Assembly (NCBI GenBank): GCA_030686995.1
Contig: CM060697.1
Coordinates: 104,159,272-104,223,271 of the forward strand
Length of the DNA: 64,000 bases
DNA from: Artemisia argyi
Lineage: Eukaryota > Streptophyta > Magnoliopsida > Asterales > Asteraceae
Reading direction: 5' to 3'
Position numbers and translations under genes: made by a program. Every line of letters begins with the position of its first letter. The first letter of the stretch is position 1. This document shows positions 42,665-55,055 of this stretch, in pieces. The notes below the pieces were generated by a model, which was given only the letters and a program-made list of their open reading frames with translations, did not search any database and was not told where the DNA came from.

Positions 42665-45600
42665 TGATTCGTTGTGTTTTGGTGTGTAAACAACAATTTA
42701 TCAAAATATCAACAAACGTGAAGTTTAATTTGTCGTGAGACAAATAAACGTGAAGTAATACGAGTAAACCGTTTAGGAAAGCGATTACCTCGCAAAACTT
42801 GTGAGAGTGATATTCAAATTGTGAGACCGGGAAGTGATTTCCCGGGTCGTACCCCAACGAGGTGTGAATGGAAAGCTTCGAATGAGATTGGGATTAAAAT
42901 CTTGTATGATTGGAAAGGTTATTTGGTTTTACAATACGTTAAATTAACGAAATTTGGAAATTAACGAACGAAGGTGAAAATAAATTGACCTAAGGCAACT
43001 AACGAACTAGTGAAATCCTAAAACACTACGGGAAAACATAATTAGGTATCGAGAATCCTAAAACGTAATCTAAATTAAAAACGCGACGTTTATTAAAAAT
43101 AAACGTCAACGTACAAAATAAAACGTAAAATTTAAGTTCGAAACGTCCTACGGGTTTACGAATAATTTTCTTACGTACTAAAAGACAAAAGAAATTTTTA
43201 GAAAAAAGAAAATTATTTTTTTTTACTTTTTATTTAATTAAATTTTGATTAGAAACTATTTTTACTAAATTAAACTATAAAAAATACTAAACTAATCTAG
43301 AAAATTATGAAAATTTTTTGCAAAATTAAATTTACTAATAAGAATGAAAGGAAAATTGAAAAAGTTGAAAAAGCTACACGGATAAGCTAGAAATAAGCTA
43401 GGTAGTCAACTTGAGCTTATTATCCAAAACCAATATAAAAGATTTGATTGCGAAAACCATAGTGGAACTGGTGCCCCAGAGCTTATGGTAAAGGGAGTTG
43501 TGTTTGTGTCGTTGGTGTGCTGGGTGGCCAGGGTTCGAATCCCAGCAACAATTTTTTTGCTATTTATTTTTTTTTTCTTTTCTGTTTTCCTTTGACAAAC
43601 ACAAACTCAGCCTTAAGGTGAAACTATCCAAAACAACAATTAAAATGGCAAACAACAACAACAAATAACAACAATCACAATATTAACAACAAAATTGCAG
43701 ATTTGGTAAAGCAATTAGGAAGAACAACAAATATGCAGGAACATAACAAGCATTCAAACAAACTCAGTGGGTTAAAGAGGGCTCGACTTAAGTGATTATA
43801 ACAATTATGGTCTTGTCAACAATTGTAAACAACAATAATTTAAACAAGAATTCTAACGAGAACAAATACAACAGCAAGAACAAACAATGAGAACAACAAC
43901 AATAGCAGCAGCAGTCAAAAAGAAGCCAAAAGAAGGCTTCAAATTATCACTCTAATAAACCGTAATGAGGAATCAAAGGGCATAACCTTGGAAACAGCCT
44001 AGGGGGAATCACAAAGCAACTAGAATCAAGGAATTACAACCAAAATTGATCAGGCTAAGGTCCTAGGGAAAACGGGTCAGAAGGCAAAAGTTTGGTGCAG
44101 GGGATGAAACTCTCCCTGCAGGCCTGTTTGAAGCCGGGTGGGACCCACAAAGAAAAATCACAAAAAATGCACAAACTTGGGGATCTAAAGACGAGCCGTG
44201 AGACTATTTGCACAAAAATTTTCAGACCCTAACTCCAACTCCTAAATTCAAGAAAATTCTTGCAATTCTTGTGATTTTCTGCATTTTAACCTTTAAGAGA
44301 TTTTGTAAACAAAAGTTCGACTTAGACTAAGAACCTGATGAACCTACTTTACCAAATAAGTTAAGCTAATGCTACAATTAAACCACTTTAAACTAACTAA
44401 GATTAGATTCTGAAAATGGTCATGCTAAAAAAATACCAACAGTTGAGCTTGAAAGAAAAATTACGTGATGGTTTTTGACTTTTTATTAGAAAACTTAAAG
44501 TATGAAACTTGGACATACTCACTATAGTCTGCTTAAGCCAGATTGACAATGAAATAACAACAAGAGCACATGATCATCATCCTATCCAAACACCCCTAAC
44601 TAAGCTATTATGATGATTTTACAAAGCAATTGATCACATTAACACCTACACTAATCATGTGATACAAAGTCAAATTAAATTTAAATAAACAGATTTCAAT
44701 ACATAAATCACAACAGTTAACACTTAACACATGATATGGTGCAAAATCTTACTTGGTACCAAAGCAATGAGTGACTGAGAACAAAGAACCAAGACCAACC
44801 TAATGTTCCCCTTGGAACTCTAAACCAAACTCCATCATTGCTCCTTCATGCTGCTTCATATATTTTTTCTTTTCCGAAATTTTTTTTTACTTTTCTCTTT
44901 TTTTTTTTCTTTTCACACGAATTAAGTAGGATACCAATAACCAAAAAAATAAATTTGAAACTGAAACAAACACTGAGATAACTTTAAAATTCGACTTTCA
45001 TTAAAACTTAAACCATTCGAATTACAATTAAACTCTTTTTTGAAATAACACTACAATTGAATACTGGTAAAAATATAAAAACTCAGAATGCCCTTAAGGC
45101 TTACAATGCCCTATCTATTTATACTAAACTAGAAAAGTGGTAGGTACCAATATATCTTCTCTTTGTCTTCACTGGTTCTTCTCTTTAGTGAATCCTAGCC
45201 ATCCATTTACTCTTTCTTCATCTCGACCTTTAAATGACCTTTTGGCGCCCAAAATAGTGGTGGATCTCCAGCTTGTCACTCCATGATTTGTTGATGGTGT
45301 TAGGTATAGATTGAGGGGTTAGGGAAGTGGGATTGGGTAATGGGTTTGAGGGTGATGGGAAGGGATGGTGATGGCTATCTTTGGATGGATGTGATCACGG
45401 GGGGGGGGGGGGGGAAGTTTTGGTGGTGTTATTTTAATCAGTTGACTGAGTGGGGGAGAAGGAGGGATACGTTATTATGTTTTTAGGGTTAGGTTTTGTG
45501 ATTGGGGTACAGGTTTATTAAACGTAGAAAGGGGGAAAAGGGGGGTGGGCTTAAGATGGGTATTGGGCTTGGACAGATTTTTTAAACACATGGGCTTGGG

Positions 45601-46173
45601 TGGGCTAGTTACATGCCTTTGTTTAGTAAATTGGTCCGTTTGATTTATTATTGTAAAACCTCAAGGACCAAATTTGCAACAATCCGAAATTTCAAGGATC
45701 ACTCATGCCATTTTCCCAATCTGTTTCACGGGACTTATCATGTCACACCATTATAACACAAGGACCAAAGTTTGCATTTTTAAAGCACCAGGGACCAAAA
45801 CTGCCAAGTTTGCAAAATGCAGGGACCAAACGTGCCAATTGTGAAATTTTAAAGGTTTGGTTTGCAATCTTTTGAAAACATTTTACCCAAAGATCATTTG
45901 CGAGTTATTTTGATTTTTAAAGAGCGCGGGTTGACTTTTCTTTAAAAATGATTGACCAGGGACTAGTTTTGTAAAACTTTGAAAGTTGGGGGACTGAAAC
46001 TGCCATTTATGTAACTTTTGTTCGTTTTTCGTTTGTTTTCACTTGTTTTGCATCAGAAACATATAAAATACGATCTTTGGGATTTTCTTCGCATTTTGGT
46101 GCGTTCTTGAGTATTTTTGATCGTTTTGCAGCTTAGATTTGACTCAAAATGATGAGTATTTACACACTCATCA
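42665..46173 (-). mobile_element. Solo LTR of an Athila-type Gypsy element, 3.5 kb
   Basis: The segment starts TGATTCGTTG and ends ACACTCATCA, flanked by AGCAC on both sides (42660-42664 and 46174-46178). Its first 1.65 kb is nearly identical to 53383-55028, where it abuts a tRNA-type primer-binding site and Athila gag, which identifies it as LTR sequence in minus orientation. A minus-strand TATAAATA lies near 45118-45125 (GTATAAATAGATAG). It contains a G run near 45400-45414 and a tRNA-like stretch near 43470-43550. A 3.5-kb LTR is unusually long; a nested insertion inside it cannot be excluded. Confidence 0.75.
43484..43542 (+). other. tRNA-like (Pol III box) stretch inside the Athila-type LTR
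   Basis: An A-box-like TATGGTAAAGGG (about 43484) and a perfect B box GGTTCGAATCC (43532-43542) are spaced like a tRNA-derived SINE head. The same stretch occurs in the second LTR copy (B box 54248-54258). It does not fold into a full tRNA cloverleaf by eye. Confidence 0.4.
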
Positions 46174-46465
46174 AGCACTTAACAATGTTGTTGTGTTAGC
46201 GTTAGAGATGAGTGTACAATGAGCGACAAAGAGAAACAGGCTTCTTAGTTACCCTATGCTGTTGTGTTAGCGTTAGATACTAATGAGGGTAGATAAACAT
46301 TTTGTTGATTGTATATATGTAAATGACTATCTTAGTTACCCTATGGTTTGTAAATGAATAATTGGATAGCGAAAGTTACTCGAAGTAGTGTTTTTTTAGG
46401 AAGGCAGTTACGCGTTTTGTTTTTACATGTACATAAAACATTTCAGACTTACTAGTGTCAAAAAT

Positions 46466-46794
46466 TATTGGGTTAATCACACTCTTACCCGTTTCTACCC
46501 ATTTAGAAGGTCAAACCCGAAGTCAAAGTCAACTACATTAAAAAGTCAACTCTCAAGAATAACTGCCATTTAGCAGTTACAAAAGGAAGCGACACATCTG
46601 TTGATTCTACTGAACCAACACAACTATTCAATCGCACCTTTTCACTATGTATATATAGATTAGAATCTGTAATATTACAACTTGATGACATATTATTATT
46701 TCAATTAATTCAAAAGCAATTCTTTGAACATATCGTGTATCTTGGTATATTGTGACCACGTTAAACCAACAAAGATCCATCATTGAGGCCAACA
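46466..46794 (+). repeat. 5' LTR of the chimeric Copia element
   Basis: 329 bp, beginning TATTGGG rather than the usual TGTTGGG, ending GGCCAACA. TATATATA box at 46652-46659. No difference from the 3' LTR was found on reading. Confidence 0.9.
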
Positions 46795-46796
46795 AT

Positions 46797-46808
46797 TGGT
46801 ATCAGAGC
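46797..46808 (+). other. Primer-binding site of the chimeric Copia element
   Basis: TGGTATCAGAGC, an initiator Met-tRNA match, two bases after the LTR. Confidence 0.85.
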
Positions 46809-46968
46809 GGTTTGGATTCTTTTAACCAAATCATCATATACCATGGGTTTTATTTTGCCCTGAATCAAAGAAGAAACAGATTCCCAGAAATTGGTAAATT
46901 TTTTTTCTGCAAATTATTATTTCGAACCACAAATCAAACTAATCATTTTTTGTGATTCAGAAATTGGT

Positions 46969-47010
<42 letters not shown>

Positions 47011-47162
47011 AAAGATATGTACATCTCAAGTAGCTGCGGGGGGTGGCCACTCCCTCACACTAGGGTGTTAGAAAATAGAAAGAAATCAGATACACGGGTG
47101 AAAACCCGTGTTTGTTACTTGTTTTTGTTTGTCGAGTCGCTAGCTTGACTCGATCCCCGAAT

Positions 47163-50100
47163 TCATTGGTCCATGGGGAAAGTTTGGAGGTCCGGGACAA
47201 TAGGTGGTATGTCCCCTCCAAAATAGTGTTTTAACCGATGCCCATTTACTTTGAAATTTGGACCGTCGTCTTGAGATAACTCGACGGTACCATAGGGATA
47301 AACTTTGGCAACGGTGAAAGGTCCAGTCCAACGGGTTTTAAGCTTACCCAAAAAGATCTTTAATCAAGAGTTAAAAAGAAGGACTCGGTCACCAACGTTG
47401 AAAACGCGGTTCTTAATTTTAGAGTCATGGATCTTCTTTGTTTTCTCTTTATAGATTAAAGAGTTTTCATAAGCTTGATCACGAAGTTCATTGAGTTCAT
47501 TGAGTTGAACTTTCCTATGATCACCCACGGACTTAAGATCAAAATTAGCATTCTTCAAAGCCCAATAAGCTTTGTGCTCGAGCTCAATCGGTAGATGACA
47601 AGCTTTTCCATACACGAGCTTATAAGGAGTACACCCAATGGGTGTTTTATAAGCCGTGCGAAAGGCCCATAGAGCGTCGTCTAACTTATCCGACCAAGAG
47701 GCATGGTTTTCGCCTACGGTTCTTTCAAAAATTCTTTTCAAACCTCGGTTTGAAACCTCCACTTGCCCACTCGTTTGTGGGTGATAAGCGGTAGCAAGTC
47801 GGTGAGTAACACCATACTTGAGCATGACTTTTGCAAATTGTTCGTTGCAAAAGTGAGCACCGCCATCGCTTATGATAGCGCGGGGAGTTCCAAACCTTGA
47901 GAATAACGATTTCAAAAATTTTACAACTACTCGGGCATCGTTGGTTGGGAGAGCTTTTGCTTCGACCCATTTTGACAAGTAGTCAACAGCCACGAGTATG
48001 TACTTGTTCCCTCGTGAAGACGGGAACGGCCCCATAAAGTCTATGCCCCAAACATCAAAGATTTCACACACTTGGATGACGTTTTGAGGCATTTCATCCC
48101 GTTGTGTGATCTTTCCTTGACGTTGACACGAGTCACAAGATTTAACTAAGTCATGGGCGTCTTTATAAATGGAGGGCCAATAAAAACCGGATTCAAAGAC
48201 TTTTCGAGCGGTGTAGTTCGGGCCATGATGTCCCCCGGTGGGTCCATTATGACAAGCCTTTAGGATTTCCATGGCTTCTTGGCCATGAACACACCTTCGA
48301 ATAACCTGATCCGCACAAATTTTAAACAGATAGGGATCGTCCCAAAAGTAGTGATTAACATCTTTGAAAAACTTGCTCTTTTGGTGGGACGACATCCCTT
48401 TGACAACGAAGTTCCCCGCATGGTAGTTTGCAAAGTCGGCAAACCATGGGGTACTAGAATCACCATGAGAGGAAATCACATTGAGTGTCTCGAGAGGAAA
48501 CGTTTCGTTTATTTCCTTTTTCTCGAGAACTCCTTGATGAGGATTCTCCAATCGGGAAAGATGGTCAGCAGCGAGGTTCTCGACTCCTTTTTTATCACGA
48601 ATGATGATATCAAATTCTTGTAGGAGGAGAACCCAACGGAGCAATCTCGGCTTTGCGTCTTGCTTAGCAAAGAGATATTTTAGAGCCGAGTGATCCGTGT
48701 ACACTATGCATTTAGTCAAGATCAAATATGGCCGAAACTTTTCAAACGCATACACCACGGCAAGTAATTCTTTTTCCGTTGTGGTGTAATGAGCTTGAGC
48801 TTCGGTCAAGGTTTTGCTTGCATAATGAATCGGCTGAAAATGTTTGGTTTTTCGTTGCCCCAAGACCGCACCCATTGCAAAATCACTTGCATCACACATG
48901 AGTTCGAAAGGTAGGTCCCAATCGGGGGCAACTAAAATGGGTGCCTCGGTAAGCTTTTTCTTGAGAGTTTGAAAAGCTTCGATGCACTCATCGGAGAAGA
49001 AAAATGGAGTTTCTTTTTCAAGAAGTCGGGTCATAGGCCTGGCTATCTTCGAGAAATCTTGAATGAATCTACGATAGAAGCCGGCATGACCCAGGAAACT
49101 CCGAACACCTTTGACAGTAGTGGGAGGAGGAAGCTTAGCAATGACATCGATTTTAGCTTTATCAACCTCAATCCCACTCTTGGAAATCTTATGGCCAAGG
49201 ACAATTCCTTCCTTGACCATGAAATGACTTTTCTCCCAATTTAGACTAAGATTGGTGTCTTCACACCTTTGAAGCATTTTGTCTAAATTGGAGAGACACG
49301 ATTCGAATGAATTCCCAACGACCGAAAAATCATCCATGAAGACCTCCATTGTTTTCTCGATCATGTCATGAAAAATGGCCATCATGCATCTTTGAAATGT
49401 GCCCGGAGCATTGCATAAGCCAAAAGGCATGCGTCGATAAGCAAATGTTCCGTATGGGCACGTAAAAGTCGTTTTTTCTTGATCTTGAGGATCGATGGGA
49501 ATTTGGAAATAACCCGAAAAACCGTCAAGGAAACAATAGTATTCGTTTCCCGCCAATCTTTCGAGCATTTGATCCATGAAAGGTAATGGGAAGTGGTCTT
49601 TACGGGTGGCGTCGTTTAATTTTCGATAATCAATGCAAACGCGCCAACCCGTCACCAATCGAGTTGGAATCAACTCGTTATCATCATTTTTGATAACCGT
49701 TATGCCACCCTTTTTGGGCACACAATGAACGGGACTTACCCAAGGACTATCCGAAATCGGGTAAATCAAACCGGCATCAAGAAGTTTAATGACCTCTTGC
49801 TTGATAACCTCATGAATTTTAGGATTTACCCGTCTTTGTTGTTGAACTGCCGGTTTATAGTCATCCTCCATCAAAATTTTGTGCATACAAAATTCCGGGT
49901 TAATACCCTTGATGTCGGAAAGCCTCCAAGCAATGGCTCGCTTGTGGGACTTTAAAACCTTGAGAAGAGCGGTTTTGTTTTCCTCATTCAAGTCTTTAGC
50001 GATTATGACGGGAAACTTATCGTCACCCTCCAAAAACGCGTACTCGAGATGAGGCGGAAGTTCCTTGAGTTCGACATCGGGAAAGTCATCAGTTTTTTCA

Positions 50101-50333
50101 ACATCTTTGACTTCCACATTATGAAGTTCTTTTGGAGGAAGAGATGAAGGATCATCATTGAGCAACTTCTCGAGGAGAAGTAAATCTTCCTCGGGATTGA
50201 TTGAATCATAATCAACATGAGAATCACACGACAAACAAGCTTCGATTTCTTCCAAAATGAAGTCACCTCCCAAAAATGGAGTAAGAGAGGGGGGGAGAGA
50301 GATCAATGGAAGAATTGATTGATCCTTGCACAC
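47163..50333 (-). pseudogene. pol: Athila pol: reverse transcriptase, RNase H, integrase
   Basis: From 50333 a 989-codon frame runs to a TGA at about 47364. The same frame resumes (LGKLKTRWTGPFTVAKVYPY) to 47163, so a single stop, likely CGA to TGA, cuts off the integrase C-terminal domain. Reverse transcriptase spans roughly residues 140-400, with [40 protein letters not shown] and FMDD at 332-335, the Athila form of the YXDD box. RNase H follows ([16 protein letters not shown]), then the integrase HHCC region (ending [10 protein letters not shown]) and the core ([28 protein letters not shown]). These enzymes would make and insert element DNA. The upstream protease frame is separated by a frameshift. 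Confidence 0.85.
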
Positions 50334-52860
50334 TTAACACTTCTTCAATATGGTCATCGCATGCAAAATCGATGACATCAAGTCGGTTGATTTCTTCTCG
50401 TTCAAGGTCGAGAAGATCTTTTGAAGTGTTTTCAATGTTAATGACCAACTTTTCATCGCCAACTCTAAGAGTCATTTCTCCTTCGAAGACGTCGATTAGT
50501 GCACGAGCCATTTTTAAGAATGGTCTTCCCAAAATAAGGGGGACACGAGGATCGGCATCAAAATCAACGACTACGAAGTCGGCAGGAAAATGGAACTTGC
50601 CAACCTTCACAAAGACATCTTCAGCAATACCCTTCGGAATCGTAACCGAACGGGTTGCTAATTCGAGAGTCATTCGTGTTGGTGTAAGCTCGGGAAGTGA
50701 AAGTTTTTGCCAAATCGAGAAAGGCATGAGGTTTATGCTAGCGCCAAGATCGGCCAAGGCAAAGCATTCCTCAAGCTTTTGGAAATCACATGGAATGAGA
50801 AATTTTCCGGGGTCTCCTAATTTTTCAGGAAGTTTCTTTAGGAGAACCGCCGAACAATTTTCGTTCAAACGGGTTTTGGTGAGTTCAAATAGTTTCTCTT
50901 TGTTACTTAGAAGACTCTTGAAAATGGAAGCAAACTTGGGCATATAGAGAAGAGCATCCGCGAAACTAATGTCGAAGTGTAATTTTTGAAAAATTTCAAG
51001 AAACTTTTTCATTTGATCATTAGTTTGCTCGCGGAGTCTTTGATCATTTAACCGCGAAGGATATGGTATTGAAGCTTTTTGTTGAACGGGATTTTCCGAT
51101 GGTTCAAAAACAATTCCCGGTTTTGATTTGGTTTTTGGGACAACATGAGGTTGGACATGTGCGGTACTTCGTGTACTTGTGATTTGCACCTTGTCCTTTG
51201 TAGCCTCGTGTTCACGTTCCACTATCTCGGGAGGAGAAGAAGATGAGGTAGTAGGAACCGTGGGTCCATCATAAGAAACTCCACTACGGGTTGTGATCGC
51301 CTTTACATCGCCCTTCGGGTTGGCGATCGTGTTGCTTGGTAGCGTTCCCGATCCTGAAGGTCGATCATTTAAAGACTTCTTAAGTTCAGAAATCTCACCG
51401 ATCAACAACCTATTAGTTTCTTCTTAAGCTTTCATAAATTGCTTCAACAACTCATCGGTTGATGATTGAGGTTGAGCAACATTTTGATTTTGAGGAAAGT
51501 TTTGAGCTCGGTTGTTTTGATTGAAACCTTGATTTTGAAAATTTCCATGGTTTTGATTACCATGAAAATTGTTTCCTTGATTGAAATTACCATAACCTTG
51601 GTTTCTATTCAAGTTTCCTTGATTTTGAGAACCTTGGTTGTAATTTCCCCCTTGATTTTGATATTGATTCATAGGGGCTTGAAATTGGTTTTGAACATTC
51701 GGGTTTCTTTGTTGTTGATTTTGATTGAATCTATTTGGATTGTTGGGTTGAGAAAAACCGGGTGGACCACTTTGATTGTTAGTACGGTAATTTTGTTCCA
51801 TTTGAGGATGGTATTGGTTACCTCCTTGATTTGAATTACCGACTATCGCATTGACTTCAAAAGGATTGCCATCGGTGGCAGTACAATTGTAGTAAGCGTG
51901 TGGACCACCACAAGTAACGCAAGTGTTAACCTTTTTGACTTCAGCAGGTTGAGAAGAGACTTTCTTTGTTTTGGTGAGAACCAAAGCATGAATTGCTTCC
52001 GTGAGCTTGTCAAGTCTAGCATCGGTGCTAGATTGAGCCACGGGTGATGAGGAAGAAGGACCAACATTAATTTGTGAAACAACCGATTTGCTTCGTGGAA
52101 TGCGGACCTTGGATTTGTTTTCAATGATCATCAAAGCAACTTTGGTGGTGCAATTCAAGAAGTTTCCTCCCGCGGAGGCATTGAGAGAGTCTTGATCGAC
52201 TTGGCTCACACCATTATAGAAAGTGTCGAGTTGCATCAACTCGGAAAAACCGTGATGAGGACATTTACGAAGCATGTCCTTGTAACGATCCCATGTCTCA
52301 CCGAATGATTCATCAAACTTTTGAGTGAATTTCATGATCTCATTCTTGAGGGCGGTGGTTTTGGGTGGAGGAAATAATTCGTTCACAAACTTCTTGACCA
52401 AATCTTCCCACGTTTCAATCGATCGAGGGGGTTGTTTGTCTAGCCAATTTTTGGCAGCCCCATCGAGGGAAAACGGGAAGAGAAAAAGTTTGATAGCCTC
52501 CTCAGGGACATTTTTGCATTTGATGGTCGACGTGATTTTGTTGAACCATCGAATGTGATCTTGAGGATCGTCCCTCTCGAAACCATAGAATTGACGCGAG
52601 GTGACTAAGTTAATCAACCCCGTCTTAAGTTCGAAATTGTCAGCCACGATGGCTGGAATGATGATAGCATCTCCGTAACCCTCGATGGGTGCTTGGAGAA
52701 GCTCATTCATAGTGGGCTCGGCCGCCATGATTGGAATAGCACAAAGCTCGGGTTCGGCTATTCGATTGGTACGTCGTCGATTACGCCTTCTTCTTGGAAT
52801 GTTATTTAGCGATTGCAAAGGACTCGTTGACATAGACGAACGTGTGCGCATGCACCACAA
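50263..52860 (-). pseudogene. gag: Athila gag and protease
   Basis: From 52860 (MWCMRTRSSM) 478 codons encode Gag: AAEPTMNELLQAPIEGYGDA near the start, the retrotrans_gag core (FYGFERDDPQDHIRWFNKI, SIETWEDLVKKFVNELFPP), a short Cys motif (CVTCGGPHAYYNC) and a long Asn/Gln/Gly-rich tail. An in-frame TAA (about 51424) is followed in the same frame by 381 codons containing the protease. Its active-site region reads ADLGASINLMPFS; DLGA rather than DTGA is usual in Athila-type proteases. The frame ends at 50263 and pol continues in another frame; the shift maps to a run of seven G at 50289-50295. Confidence 0.85.
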
Positions 52861-53360
52861 AAAATATCAATTAAAACAATACCACTTTAAAGACAAGGGA
52901 ACTTAAACCAATAATCAAGAACGCAAGGTTAACTTCTAAGGAAAAACGCACAAAGGAGCGGGAGAGAAGAATGGATCTCTCACTGGGCGAAGTTCGTTGG
53001 ATCGCCACATACCGTTTCGACTCCTCTTAAAGTGTGAATCTCGTTTAAAAGTTTTCCAATACGCAAATGATACAAAGGCAAGTTTTGATCTTTTGTTTGG
53101 GAACTTATTATGGTCACACCCCCAGTTGGTAGGTGTTCTGCCTTGGTTTGCGGTGGTAAGATTTTAATGTTGTATTTATTAAACAATGAAACGGGAAAAT
53201 CTTTTTGTGTTTTTCTTTATCTTATATAGATATAATACATATACTAGAAACAAAAGAAAAATATTTTTGGTTTTTTTATACGTTTTTATAAATGCGTAAC
53301 TTCTTGCGAAGGTTCTACAAGACTAATCGTCTAAACCTTATCGAGACTTTCGACACACAG

Positions 53361-53380
53361 CCTCCCCGGCAGCGGCGCCA
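53361..53380 (-). other. Primer-binding site of the Athila segment
   Basis: The minus strand reads TGGCGCCGCTGCCGGGGAGG two bases from the LTR. It is close to the Asp-tRNA-type site reported for Athila elements (TGGCGCCGTTGCCGGGGA). Confidence 0.75.
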
Positions 53381-53382
53381 TT

Positions 53383-55028
53383 TGATTCGTTGTGTTTTGG
53401 TGTGTAAACAACAATTTATCAAAATATCAACAAACGTGAAGTTTAATTTGTCGTGAGACAAATAAACGTGAAGTAATACGAGTAAACCGTTTAGGAAAGC
53501 GATTACCTCGCAAAACTTGTGAGAGTGATATTCAAATTGTGAGACCGGGAAGTGATTTCCCGGGTCGTACCCCAACGAGGTGTGAATGGAAAGCTTCGAA
53601 TGAGATTGGGATTAAAATCTTGTATGATTGGAAAGGTTATTTGGTTTTACAATACGTTAAATTAACGAAATTTGGAAATTAACGAACGAAGGTGAAAATA
53701 AATTGACCTAAGGCAACTAACGAACTAGTGAAATCCTAAAACACTACGGGAAAACATAATTAGGTATCGAGAATCCTAAAACGTAATCTAAATTAAAAAC
53801 GCGACGTTTATTAAAAATAAACGTCAACGTACAAAATAAAACGTAAAATTTAAGTTCGAAACGTCCTACGGGTTTACGAATAATTTTCTTACGTACTAAA
53901 AGACAAGAAATTTTTAGAATAAAGAAAATTATTTTTTTTGACTTTTTATTTAATTAAATTTTGATTAGAAACTATTTTTACTAAATTAAACTATAAAAAA
54001 TACTAAACTAATCTAGAAAATTATGAAAATTTTTTGCAAAATTAAATTTACTAATAAGAATGAAAGGAAAATTGAAAAAGTTGAAAAAGCTACACGGATA
54101 AGCTAGAAATAAGCTAGGCAGTCAACTTGAGCTTATTATCCAAAACCAATATAAAAGATTTGATTGCGAAAACCATAGTGGAACTGGTGCCCCAGAGCTT
54201 ATGGTAAAGGGAGTTGTGTTTGTGTCGTTGGTGTGCTGGGTGGCCAGGGTTCGAATCCCAGCAACAATTTTTTTGCTATTTATTTTTTTTTTTTTCTTTT
54301 CTGTTTTCCTTTGACAAACACAAACTCAGCCTTAAGGTGAAACTATCCAAAACAACAATTAAAATGGCAAACAACGACAACAAATAACAACAATCACAAT
54401 ATTAACAACAAAATTGCAGATTTGGTAAAGCAATTAGGAAGAACAACAAATATGCAGGAACATAACAAGCATTCAAACAAACTAAGTGGGTTAAAGAGGG
54501 CTCGACTTAAGTGATTATAACAATTATGGTCTTGTCAACAATTGTAAACAACAATAATTTAAACAAGAATTCTAACGAGAACAAATACAACAGCAAGAAC
54601 AAACAATGAGAACAACAACAATAGCAGCAGCAGTCAAAAAGAAGCCAAAAGAAGGCTTCAAATTATCACTCTAATAAACCGTAATGAGGAATCAAAGGGC
54701 ATAACCTTGGAAACAGCCTAGGGGGAATCACAAAGCAACTAGAATCAAGGAATTACAACCAAAATTGATCAGGCTAAGGTCCTAGGGAAAACGGGTCAGA
54801 AGGCAAAAGTTTGGTGCAGGGGATGAAACTCTCCCTGCAGGCCTGTTTGAAGCCGGGTGGGACCCACAAAGAAAAATCACAAAAATGCACAAACTTGGGG
54901 ATCTAAAGACGAGCCGTGAGACTATTTGCACAAAAATTTTCAGACCCTAACTCCAACTCCTAAATTCAAGAAAATTCTTGCAATTCTTGTGATTTTCTGC
55001 ATTTTAACCTTTAAGAGATTTTGTAAAC
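53383..55028 (-). repeat. Truncated 5' LTR of the Athila segment
   Basis: Nearly identical (about ten differences) to the first 1.65 kb of the solo LTR at 42665, then stops abruptly after TTTTGTAAAC where Copia sequence begins. The B box GGTTCGAATCC is at 54248-54258. Confidence 0.8.
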
Positions 55029-55055
55029 ACGCCCACATGGGATTGGAAGGATTAT

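Larger units (their letters stand above)
47010..55028 (-). mobile_element. Athila-type Gypsy segment, both ends truncated, antisense in Copia
   Basis: On the minus strand the order is: part of the 5' LTR (55028-53383), primer-binding site (53380-53361), gag and protease (52860-50263), reverse transcriptase, RNase H and integrase (50333-47163), about 150 bp of 3' sequence, then a poly(A) tract (complement of the 39-nt T run). The env-like region and 3' LTR are missing, and the outer half of the 5' LTR is missing. The coding part carries an in-frame TAA, a frameshift in a 7-G run and an in-frame TGA. Confidence 0.8.

Noticed and set aside
43484..43550. Possible tRNA gene
   Set aside because: The B box is perfect but the acceptor, D and anticodon stems do not form by eye; better explained as a SINE-like head.
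47010..55028. Simple intact nested Athila insertion in Copia
   Set aside because: Neither an outer LTR end nor a target duplication is present at either border, and the Copia gag-integrase region is missing, so a plain insertion does not explain it.
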